Of a stretch of DNA of 12,465 nucleotides, positions 1-5,986 are shown piece after piece (positions within the stretch are counted from its first letter, which is position 1; the number at the start of each line of letters is the position of its first letter). The position numbers were made by a program, and so were the translations under genes. The notes below the pieces were generated by a model, which had not been told where the DNA came from, ran no database searches, and was given only the letters and a program-made list of their open reading frames with translations. The DNA is from Spirochaetales bacterium Spiro_01 (GTDB taxonomy: Bacteria; Spirochaetota; Spirochaetia; Sphaerochaetales; Sphaerochaetaceae): NCBI GenBank assembly GCA_001604265.1, contig LVBC01000013.1, positions 1 to 12,465 of the forward strand, in the 5' to 3' direction.

Positions 1-82
1 CCTAAGAACCAGAACTGCCGATAATGGACAGATATTGCCCCCTTTGAGTGCAATTTCATGCTCCTCGCCGAAACATGTCCTA

Positions 83-88
83 TATAAT
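83..88 (+). promoter_or_regulatory. -10 box (TATAAT) for the small membrane protein gene
   Basis: A perfect TATAAT lies 22 bp before the ATG at 110. No convincing -35 box is seen 16-18 bp upstream. A start site near 95 would leave a leader of only about 15 nt that contains the purine-rich GAGGGGG stretch (94-100) as a possible ribosome binding site. Confidence 0.45.
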
Positions 89-109
89 AATTTGAGGGGG
101 TATCGAAGG

Positions 110-340
110 ATGATCGGCTTCATAGTTTTCTTCATAGTTGTTTTCATAATCGTCCTGGCATTCAAGAAGGACAGATCGGTGACCACCGTGGTCAGGAAGG
201 ACGAGAATGGGAATGAGGTCACGGAGACCCAGATCACAGAGCACCACTCTGCAGGACAGACTGCAGCGAGAATCGTCGTTGGTATCTTCCTGGCACTTGT
301 AGTGCTGGCAATGCTTGTAATCTGCGCAGCTGCAATGTAA
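110..340 (+). CDS. Small two-helix membrane protein (76 aa), function unknown
   Basis: I do not recognise this family. The ATG at 110 is chosen because it follows a TATAAT box and a GAGGGGG stretch (94-100) and because the protein then begins directly with a hydrophobic helix; an in-frame start at 35 would add 25 residues of no evident character. Residues 2-17 form a very hydrophobic first segment rich in Ile, Phe and Val, followed by Lys-Lys-Asp-Arg. Residues 19-50 form a short charged, hydrophilic loop with an Asp-Glu-Asn-Gly-Asn-Glu turn. Residues 54-74 form a second transmembrane helix. The layout suggests a helical-hairpin inner-membrane peptide. The gene is convergent with tRNA-Cys; the intervening hairpin fits termination on the opposite strand. 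No partner gene reveals its role. Confidence 0.65.
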   Translation: MIGFIVFFIVVFIIVLAFKKDRSVTTVVRKDENGNEVTETQITEHHSAGQTAARIVVGIFLALVVLAMLVICAAAM

Positions 341-369
341 AAAGGAACAGCCCCTCATCTGAAGGGCTG
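339..369 (-). terminator. Rho-independent terminator of tRNA-Cys
   Basis: Arms CAGCCC (348-353) and GGGCTG (364-369) pair perfectly, with a further TC/GA pair beyond one mismatch and a four-base loop. Read on the minus strand, the hairpin comes just after the tRNA 3' end and is followed by TTCCTTTTT (339-347). No T-run follows on the plus strand, so it best serves the tRNA. Confidence 0.6.
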
Positions 370-375
370 CTGTAG

Positions 376-450
376 AGGAGTGAAGCGGATTCGAACCGCT
401 GGCTGTACGGTTTTGCAGACCGTTCCTTTGGGCCACTCAGGCATCACTCC
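376..450 (-). tRNA. tRNA-Cys (anticodon GCA)
   Basis: The minus strand folds into a complete cloverleaf. The acceptor stem is GGAGTGA paired with TCACTCC. The D arm contains CCTGAGTGGCCCAAAGG. The anticodon stem ACGGT/ACCGT encloses the loop CTGCAAA with anticodon GCA (plus-strand 414-416). The T arm is AGCGG-TTCGAAT-CCGCT. The base after the acceptor stem is T, which fits the U73 discriminator typical of cysteine tRNAs. CCA is not encoded and would be added after transcription. The gene has its own promoter (461-489) and a terminator just downstream. Confidence 0.96.
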
Positions 451-460
451 GTATGAAACT

Positions 461-489
461 AAATTAGCAAACTTTATCCCAATAATCAA
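461..489 (-). promoter_or_regulatory. Promoter of tRNA-Cys
   Basis: Reading the minus strand, a TTGATT -35 box (484-489) and a TAATTT -10 box (461-466) are separated by exactly 17 bp. The -10 is preceded by TGC, an extended -10 motif. The predicted start lies a few bases before the tRNA 5' end at 450. Confidence 0.6.
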
Positions 490-511
490 GTCCATTGCTG
501 AAAATCCTCTA

Positions 512-541
512 TTGACGTTCTCTTTTGTGGATAAACATAAT
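512..541 (+). promoter_or_regulatory. Promoter of the beta-barrel gene, possibly leaderless
   Basis: TTGACG (512-517) and CATAAT (536-541) are separated by 18 bp. The expected transcription start, about 7 bp after the -10 box, falls on or next to the ATG at 548, and no Shine-Dalgarno sequence lies between. An alternative -10 (GATAAA, 530-535) would give a leader of about 6 nt. Confidence 0.55.
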
Positions 542-547
542 TGTTCC

Positions 548-1150
548 ATGAAAAAGCTTGTCCTCTTGATTGTTCTCACTTTCGTCTCTTCAGCCCTGTT
601 TGCCGGCCTTTCACTCTACACAGAGTACGGCCAGGTAGGTCTCGGCCTCGGATACAGCTTCGGAGCAGAGAAGATATATGAGGATGACCCGGGAAAGAGC
701 GTGGACGGTGTTCTTGCATATGGTTGTCTCATAGATGACCAGGATACTGGAAACGGGCTCGGCCTTCTATTCAGGAGCGACTTCAGTGTGGGAATCCAGG
801 ACAACCCGGGAACGGATATCGACTTCTTCGTCGGCATCACGCTTTCGCACACCTTCTTCGAAATGAACAGGCTGGCAGTTTCTGCAGGACCTGCATTCAT
901 CACCCGCACACCCTATGAGAGTGCCTCCTACAAGCACAGGAATGACGACGCCTCTCTGATAGGAGCCGGCTGCGACATCTCATACACCTTCATCCCGGAT
1001 TACCCATCTGAGGAGTTCTTCCAGTTCCAGTACACAGTCGGTGTGGCAGGCTACGCTGCGACCACATACGACTCGAAGAGACATTACGATTGCATGCATG
1101 TATTTCCATACATAGCACTGACAATGGTGATCAGGCAGATGGAGTTCTAG
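548..1150 (+). CDS. Predicted outer-membrane beta-barrel protein (200 aa)
   Basis: The ATG at 548 gives a textbook signal peptide: Met-Lys-Lys, a hydrophobic core, and a likely signal peptidase I site after ALFA (residue 19). An in-frame ATG at 380 is rejected because it lies inside the tRNA and would bury this signal. The mature part has alternating hydrophobic and polar strands separated by Gly/Asp/Asn turns, and the last residue is Phe, as in many proteins inserted by the BAM complex. Short beta-barrels of this size are typically 8-stranded. It is likely an outer-membrane protein, but the specific function is unknown. Three Cys residues occur in the mature region (near residues 59, 136 and 182). 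The gene is transcribed divergently from tRNA-Cys and seems to have no leader. It is probably monocistronic, although no clear terminator follows it. Confidence 0.72.
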   Translation: MKKLVLLIVLTFVSSALFAGLSLYTEYGQVGLGLGYSFGAEKIYEDDPGKSVDGVLAYGCLIDDQDTGNGLGLLFRSDFSVGIQDNPGTDIDFFVGITLSHTFFEMNRLAVSAGPAFITRTPYESASYKHRNDDASLIGAGCDISYTFIPDYPSEEFFQFQYTVGVAGYAATTYDSKRHYDCMHVFPYIALTMVIRQMEF

Positions 1151-1208
1151 GTCCGCTGTTCATTCCTGAAATACTTTTCTTCTATGTGTCCAAATTCGCA
1201 TGAATATT

Positions 1209-1214
1209 GTTAAT
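1209..1214 (+). promoter_or_regulatory. Possible -10 box for the 51-codon gene
   Basis: GTTAAT ends 7 bp before the ATG at 1221, the same distance seen at the beta-barrel gene. It is preceded by an AT-rich stretch, but no good -35 box is visible, so this is a weak call. Confidence 0.25.
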
Positions 1215-1220
1215 TGAACA

Positions 1221-1376
1221 ATGAGGGAACTAAGCAGGAAAAAGGTCTACACACAGATGGACCAGGAATCACAGTTCGTAATGACTGGACAGATGACTGC
1301 AAAGGAGATGCTTGACCACTGGGCAAAGGCATATCAGGAATCCTACGACAAGTTCATGGTCAGCAAGAACAAGTAA
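1221..1376 (+). CDS. Small hypothetical protein (51 aa)
   Basis: A 51-codon frame runs from the ATG at 1221 to TAA at 1374-1376. It fills the gap before a strong rho-independent terminator (1395-1420), and its codon use matches its neighbours (CAG, AAG, GAC and AGG common). The product is hydrophilic: a basic start (RELSRKK), a Met/Gln-rich middle, and a helix-prone end around MTAKEMLDHWAKAYQES with a Lys/Asn tail. There is no signal peptide or membrane segment. No Shine-Dalgarno sequence precedes the ATG; internal ATGs at 1257, 1281 and 1293 are possible alternatives. I do not recognise a family. The transcript could instead be a small RNA of about 200 nt. Confidence 0.55.
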   Translation: MRELSRKKVYTQMDQESQFVMTGQMTAKEMLDHWAKAYQESYDKFMVSKNK

Positions 1377-1394
1377 GATGGATTCAGAGCATGG

Positions 1395-1420
1395 AGGCGC
1401 CTTGTTGTGAGGCGCCTTTT
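1395..1420 (+). terminator. Strong rho-independent terminator
   Basis: Two copies of the self-complementary AGGCGCCT (1395-1402 and 1410-1417) form an 8-bp GC-rich stem around a 7-base loop, followed by T's (1417-1420) and CTATTT. It ends the 51-codon unit. On the minus strand no T-run follows the stem, so it serves the plus strand. Confidence 0.85.
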
Positions 1421-1426
1421 CTATTT

Positions 1427-2623
1427 CTACTCCGAATCGTTCAGAACTCTGTCTGCCAGGGCCCTGAGTATCCTGAATTCATAGTCGCACTGGATATATG
1501 CATAGCTCTTGGTCCTCTTCAGCACAAGGCCATGTTCGCTCTTGTCCATCGAGTAGAAGCCTGAGCCTATTCTCGGATTGTCGTAGCTCGTGAAGGCCTG
1601 ACCTGAGAGAAGGCAGCGGCTTCCTCCGACAGGAATGGAAAAGCGGTCATCGCCATCTAGCTCTCCATGGCTGTCCATCAGACCGAAGCCCGTGGTGAGA
1701 GAGAAGACCTCGGGAGTTGCGCCATCGTACAGTGCCCAGGGAGAGTCCATCCTGCCACAGTAGTTCATTGCAAAGTCGACACGGGGAAAGCGAATGAACT
1801 CATCACCCAGTCTGGAGCTTGTAGATGGGAAGAAGGTCATGTATATGAGCTGCTGGCGTGGATTGATCACACAGCTCCAGCCGATATCGCTCTTCCTGTC
1901 TATGTTCCCCATTATGTAGTCGTACGTGCCTGTCGGGCCTGGAATGTACGAAGCATCCATCGTAGTATCCTTGGCAGAGGGGGCATGTCTCAGATCGGAG
2001 AAGGTCTTTCCCGCCTTCAGACGATTGAATGCGACCTCCCTGACATTTGGAGGAAACGATATGAAGTTTCCACTGGAGGTGTAGAAGGAGGAGCCTGATT
2101 CTATGAAGGGGCTGCCGAGCATGCTGTGCACGGACAGGTTGCACTCGAGCTCGCTCTCTCCGAGGTTGTCTATTCTCGCGAAGGTGTAGAGAACAGGGTG
2201 TCCCGGGACCAGGAGGTCTATCTTTCTTATCCTGTATCGGTTCCCCTCCTCCCTCGACTTCATCTCGGACAATCTCCACACCCCGCCAAAGTCGCTATCG
2301 GAGCCGTAGCGCCTTACTATCCAGTAGGTGTTGCCAGCAAGGATGTGCTCCTCGTCGGAGGATGGAAACGTGATGTAGATGCCGCCCGCCTGATAGAATC
2401 TGCTCTTTCCCTTGTACCAGTCATAGTTGGGATCCGAGTTGACACCCTGCCCTATGCCTCTGAAATACGGCAGGCAGAGCGCATTCACCCTTCCTCCCTG
2501 TATGTTCTGGGTCGAGAGCTCGAGGGTGACATCGCCCTGGTCCTCGATCACGACCCTGACAAGGTCGTTGCTTATGTATGTAGCATTCCTTGATTCCCAC
2601 AGAGGAACTCTTCTGATATCCAT
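1427..2623 (-). CDS. Mutarotase-like carbohydrate-associated protein (398 aa), hypothetical
   Basis: This is a cytoplasmic protein without signal peptide or membrane segments, rich in aromatic and Gly residues in predicted beta-strands. The pattern 'ARIDNLGESELECNLSVHS' (about residues 149-167), an 'inter-sugar' strand pair ending in a His, recalls the galactose mutarotase-like (aldose 1-epimerase) beta-sandwich fold, but this is resemblance only. The ATG at 2623 is supported by GGAG six bases upstream. The gene diverges from a GH36 glycosidase operon with 112 bp between the two starts, which is the typical place for a partner enzyme acting on the released sugar or on a related glycan. Other possibilities are a non-catalytic carbohydrate-binding protein or a glycosidase of a beta-sandwich family. 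The fold is uncertain; that the gene is real is not in doubt. Confidence 0.6.
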   Translation of the reverse strand: MDIRRVPLWESRNATYISNDLVRVVIEDQGDVTLELSTQNIQGGRVNALCLPYFRGIGQGVNSDPNYDWYKGKSRFYQAGGIYITFPSSDEEHILAGNTYWIVRRYGSDSDFGGVWRLSEMKSREEGNRYRIRKIDLLVPGHPVLYTFARIDNLGESELECNLSVHSMLGSPFIESGSSFYTSSGNFISFPPNVREVAFNRLKAGKTFSDLRHAPSAKDTTMDASYIPGPTGTYDYIMGNIDRKSDIGWSCVINPRQQLIYMTFFPSTSSRLGDEFIRFPRVDFAMNYCGRMDSPWALYDGATPEVFSLTTGFGLMDSHGELDGDDRFSIPVGGSRCLLSGQAFTSYDNPRIGSGFYSMDKSEHGLVLKRTKSYAYIQCDYEFRILRALADRVLNDSE

Positions 2624-2655
2624 TAAGACTCCATCTTCGACAGTTTGTTTCCAGC

Positions 2656-2674
2656 GAAACGGTTCAGTGTAGCA
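2656..2674 (-). promoter_or_regulatory. Extended -10 and candidate LacI-type operator
   Basis: On the minus strand TGC-TACACT (2666-2674) is an extended -10 candidate for the mutarotase-like gene. Directly downstream, at the expected start site, lies GAAACGGTTC (2656-2665), an inverted repeat with a central CG and one mismatched pair, resembling LacI-family operators. No regulator gene is in the window, so this rests on sequence shape only. Confidence 0.3.
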
Positions 2675-2697
2675 AAATCATCCCCTTCTCGTTATAT

Positions 2698-2703
2698 TAT
2701 AAT
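2698..2703 (+). promoter_or_regulatory. -10 box (TATAAT) of the GH36 operon
   Basis: TATAAT lies in an AT-rich stretch (2692-2705). A start near 2710 gives a leader of about 26 nt that carries AAGGAG (2724-2729), six bases before the ATG at 2736. The -35 region is poor, which may mean an activator is needed. Confidence 0.5.
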
Positions 2704-2735
2704 AGTAATGTCCTCTAAAAGATAAGGAGTCTGGG

Positions 2736-5012
2736 ATGATTTCCATAAAGAATAGGGTTTTCCACCTGGCAACCAAGGGAAGTAGCTATGTTTTCGCCAT
2801 TCTTGAAGGTGGCATTGCAGAGCATCTCTACTACGGACACAGGATCACGGACCCAGAACTCTATTTCAGATCCCTTGAACCCAGAAGACTCTGTGGCAGA
2901 GTCAACGAGGTATCCTTCGATGAGGATAATCCGAACTACCAGCTGCAGAACGAGATGGGCATCCTCTCGACAGAGGGCAAAGGAGATTACAGGGCGACCG
3001 AGTTCGCAGTCACATATTCAGAGAAGGGACTCAGGACCCTGGACCTCAGATACACAGGACATGAGGTCTCGAAAGGAATCGACAGGATGGATACCTCACT
3101 TCCCCAGGCGCTTGGAAGCGATGAGGAGACCGAGGTACTCAATATCCAGTTCGTCGACAGGGTTGCAGGTGTCAGGGTCAATCTGCTGTACACACTATTT
3201 GCAGACTCCGATGTGATAGCACGCAGAGCGATCGTAAGGAACATCTCAAAGGACAGGATAATACTTAGAGCTGCCTACTCACTGCAGCTCGACCTTCCGG
3301 AGAGTGACTATGACCTTACCACTTTGGATGGTGCCTGGGCCCGTGAGAGAGTTGCCTGCACAAGGCCGCTCACAACCGGCAGGATAGTCAACGAATCCAG
3401 AAGAGGCGCCTCCTCTGCAGAGCACAACCCCGGCCTCATCCTCGAGAAAAGAGGCAGCAGCGAGGCCTATGCAATAAACCTCATCTACTCCGGTGCACAT
3501 GCGGAAAGCATCGAGGTCGACTCATATGGAAGGACCAGGATACTCACTGGCATAAACCCCGACATGTTCACAGCGAATCTGGAAAGGGACTTCGCATTCG
3601 AGACTCCAGAGGCTGTGATGCTCTACTCCGTCAGGGGAAGAAGCGGTATCCAGGATGAGATGCACTCCTTCGTAAGGAACCACATCCAGAGGGGACTGTG
3701 GAAGAACAGGCTCCGCCCTGTCGTCTTCAACACCTGGGATGCCTGTGGCTACTCTTTCAACGAGCAGAAGATAGAGCAGCTTGTCAAGGAGGCATCCAGC
3801 CTCGGCTTCGAGGCCTTCCTCCTCTGCGATGGCTGGTTCGGAGTGAGGAACAATGACAGCTCCTCTCTCGGCGACTGGAATGTCAATACGCTGAAGATTC
3901 CAGAGGGTCTTGCAGGACTCTCCAAGGACATACACAGAAGAGGGATGCTCTTCGGAATCTACCTGGAGCCGGAGATGGTCTCTATCAACAGCTTCCTCTA
4001 TCAGAAGCACCCGGACTGGGCTATAGTCGACCCGAAGAGGAAGGAGCACCCGATTGCAAGGAACCAGTACATCCTTGATATCACGAGACAGGATGTCTTC
4101 AACTACCTTCTCGATACGATAAGGAATTTGATACAGACAGCAAGCATCGACTATATAAAGTGGGACATGAACCGCCACCTTGCAGAGGTCTTTTCAAGGA
4201 CAAGTGGCATTGACGACATGGGCGAGTACATGCACCGCTACATCCTCTCTCTCTACCAGCTTCAGAAGGCGATCACCTCCAGCTGCCCGAATGTTCTTCT
4301 CGAGAACTGTGCCTCTGGTGGAACGAGATTCGACCTTGGTATGCTCGCATATGGCGTGGAAGGCTGGACAAGCGAGAATACGGATGTCCTGGAGAGAATC
4401 GATATCATGGAGGGAACAGGCCTTCTGTATCCGCTTGGTGTGTGCGGGACCTGTGTCTCCCCTGTACCGGACAGGACAACACTCAGGAGGACCGGCCTCG
4501 AGGCCAGATTCTCCGTTGCGGCCTTCGGCTGCCTCAACTACTCCCTTGACCTGACAAGACTCTCAGGCAGTGAGAAAAAGCAGATCAGGGACCAGATCGA
4601 CTTCTACAAGCAGTACCGACAGGTCTTCCAGTTCGGACGCTTCAAGGTACAGAAGAGTGGAAACGAGACTATATGGACAGTATCAAGTCCCAAGAAGGAC
4701 ATAATCATAGCAATGGTCTTCCAGAAGCTGCAGAAGACCAACTCACCTAGCCTTCCTCTCAAAATCCAGGATGTCAAGGACAACTGCCTCTACCAGCTGA
4801 TGAAGCGGGATGATGCAGAGGAGGAGACCTGGGACCTCGACCAGAGTCACCACCAGAAGGAGGATGAGGTGCACAGGATCCCAGGAGATCTGCTCAAGTA
4901 TGCGGGAGTCCAGCTGGCCGACAGGTTCACTGGACCCAACTACGTAAGTGGCATGCGCGTACTGCCGGACTTCTCCTCCAGGATCTATATAATCAAGGAG
5001 ATATCAGAATGA
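2736..5012 (+). CDS. GH36-family alpha-galactosidase-like glycoside hydrolase, divergent (758 aa)
   Basis: The length and domain order fit bacterial GH36 enzymes: an N-terminal beta-sandwich (about 1-320), a catalytic TIM barrel (about 325-630) and a small C-terminal beta domain. Family motifs are NTWDACGYSF (332-341), CDGWFG (364-369) with SSLGDW (376-381), FGIYLEPEMV (406-415), IKWDMNR (474-480) with nucleophile Asp477, ENCASGGTRFDLGM (523-536) and WTSENTD (544-550). GH36 enzymes hydrolyse alpha-galactosides by a retaining mechanism. There is no signal peptide, so it acts in the cytoplasm on imported oligosaccharides. Several usually conserved active-site residues differ (Cys364 for Asp, Glu547 at the probable acid/base, Cys573 and Arg580 where His is usual), so substrate specificity is uncertain. 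The start has AAGGAG six bases upstream. It is first in an operon and overlaps the next gene by ATGA. Confidence 0.88.
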   Translation: MISIKNRVFHLATKGSSYVFAILEGGIAEHLYYGHRITDPELYFRSLEPRRLCGRVNEVSFDEDNPNYQLQNEMGILSTEGKGDYRATEFAVTYSEKGLRTLDLRYTGHEVSKGIDRMDTSLPQALGSDEETEVLNIQFVDRVAGVRVNLLYTLFADSDVIARRAIVRNISKDRIILRAAYSLQLDLPESDYDLTTLDGAWARERVACTRPLTTGRIVNESRRGASSAEHNPGLILEKRGSSEAYAINLIYSGAHAESIEVDSYGRTRILTGINPDMFTANLERDFAFETPEAVMLYSVRGRSGIQDEMHSFVRNHIQRGLWKNRLRPVVFNTWDACGYSFNEQKIEQLVKEASSLGFEAFLLCDGWFGVRNNDSSSLGDWNVNTLKIPEGLAGLSKDIHRRGMLFGIYLEPEMVSINSFLYQKHPDWAIVDPKRKEHPIARNQYILDITRQDVFNYLLDTIRNLIQTASIDYIKWDMNRHLAEVFSRTSGIDDMGEYMHRYILSLYQLQKAITSSCPNVLLENCASGGTRFDLGMLAYGVEGWTSENTDVLERIDIMEGTGLLYPLGVCGTCVSPVPDRTTLRRTGLEARFSVAAFGCLNYSLDLTRLSGSEKKQIRDQIDFYKQYRQVFQFGRFKVQKSGNETIWTVSSPKKDIIIAMVFQKLQKTNSPSLPLKIQDVKDNCLYQLMKRDDAEEETWDLDQSHHQKEDEVHRIPGDLLKYAGVQLADRFTGPNYVSGMRVLPDFSSRIYIIKEISE

Positions 5013-5986
5013 ATGCAGAAAAGAAGCAGAATATCGTAGTGGCCGGTGGCGGCGTATTCGGAACCTCCATGGCAGAGCGTCTTGCCTGGAACAGCGAGAA
5101 CAGGGTCGTCATCCACTCGATCGAGCCGGATGTGGTCGAGTCGATAAACAGGTATCACAAGAACACGAAGTACTTCCCTACCAGATATCTCAACAGGGAT
5201 GTAAGTGCAACTGGAGACTACTCGATCTTCCAGGATGCAGATGTCATATTGCTTGTCATTCCATCGAAGTTCATCGTCTCATTCTCGAACGAGATTAAGA
5301 ATCACATTCCCCAGGGCAGAAATCCACTTGTCATCAACCTGGCAAAGGGAATGAGCGACGAGGGTGCCTTCCTTACAGAGAACATTCCATTCAAGAGGAC
5401 AGCAAGCATGAAGGGTCCTTCGTTCGCAATCGAGGTCCTCAACGGCTTTCCTACTGCCTTTACATTTGGAGGCAACATAGAGGACTACCACTACGTCAAG
5501 GATGTCATCTTCAAGGATACGAGCCTGATGCTCGACCATACGGATGATGTGAGGGCCGTAGAGCTCGCATCCATCCTCAAGAACATGTATGCAATTGCCA
5601 TCGGACTCGTATCGGGTCGCTACAACAGCCCGAACGTCGACTACCTCGTATACACCAAGGCAGTAAACGAGATGAGGGGCATCATGAAGATGTACCACTG
5701 CGATGACGAGATAATGTACCGCTACTGTGCAATCGGAGATCTGGGACTGACAGGCCTCAACGACCTTTCGAGGAACAGGACTCTGGGAATGCTCATCGGC
5801 AAGGGCTTCTCATACGACCAGCACAGCTCTGCCACCACGATCGAGGGACACAGGACAACGAAGCTGATTGGAGAGACGATAAAGGAGAAGGGAGTCGAGG
5901 CCCAGTTCCCTCTTGTGACTGCACTCTACAACCTGATGTTCGAGAAGGCCTCACTCAACGACTATCTGCTGGCAGTATTCAAGTAA
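5009..5986 (+). CDS. gpsA: GpsA-like NAD(P)-dependent glycerol-3-phosphate dehydrogenase (325 aa)
   Basis: GpsA reduces dihydroxyacetone phosphate to sn-glycerol 3-phosphate for phospholipid synthesis. Visible family marks are the Rossmann loop GGGVFG (13-18), the nucleotide-binding LVIPS strand (82-86), AKG (112-114), GPSFAIEV (136-143), the catalytic-type Lys191 in ILKN, GDLGLTG (243-249), SRNR (254-257) and IEGHRTT (278-284). Length is normal for the family. The segment after the catalytic Lys departs from the usual GxNxxAALITRGLxEM pattern: ITRG is replaced by VYTKA (214-218). It may therefore be a divergent GpsA or a paralogue acting on a related phosphorylated substrate. The ATG overlaps the glycosidase stop (ATGA) and has AAGGAG eight bases upstream. 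Its place between a glycosidase and a pseudouridine synthase is not the usual context. Confidence 0.82.
   Translation: MNAEKKQNIVVAGGGVFGTSMAERLAWNSENRVVIHSIEPDVVESINRYHKNTKYFPTRYLNRDVSATGDYSIFQDADVILLVIPSKFIVSFSNEIKNHIPQGRNPLVINLAKGMSDEGAFLTENIPFKRTASMKGPSFAIEVLNGFPTAFTFGGNIEDYHYVKDVIFKDTSLMLDHTDDVRAVELASILKNMYAIAIGLVSGRYNSPNVDYLVYTKAVNEMRGIMKMYHCDDEIMYRYCAIGDLGLTGLNDLSRNRTLGMLIGKGFSYDQHSSATTIEGHRTTKLIGETIKEKGVEAQFPLVTALYNLMFEKASLNDYLLAVFK

Noticed and set aside
1..59. Minus-strand frame starting at 59 and open to the left edge
   Set aside because: GAGGAG lies only one base before the ATG, the visible 19 residues resemble nothing, and no clear promoter is seen. It cannot be judged from an edge fragment.
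380..547. N-terminal extension of the beta-barrel protein starting at the ATG at 380
   Set aside because: It runs through the antisense strand of tRNA-Cys and its promoter and would bury the clear signal peptide that begins at 548.
1151..1220. Terminator for the beta-barrel gene
   Set aside because: T-rich stretch present (1174-1182) but no convincing hairpin before it.
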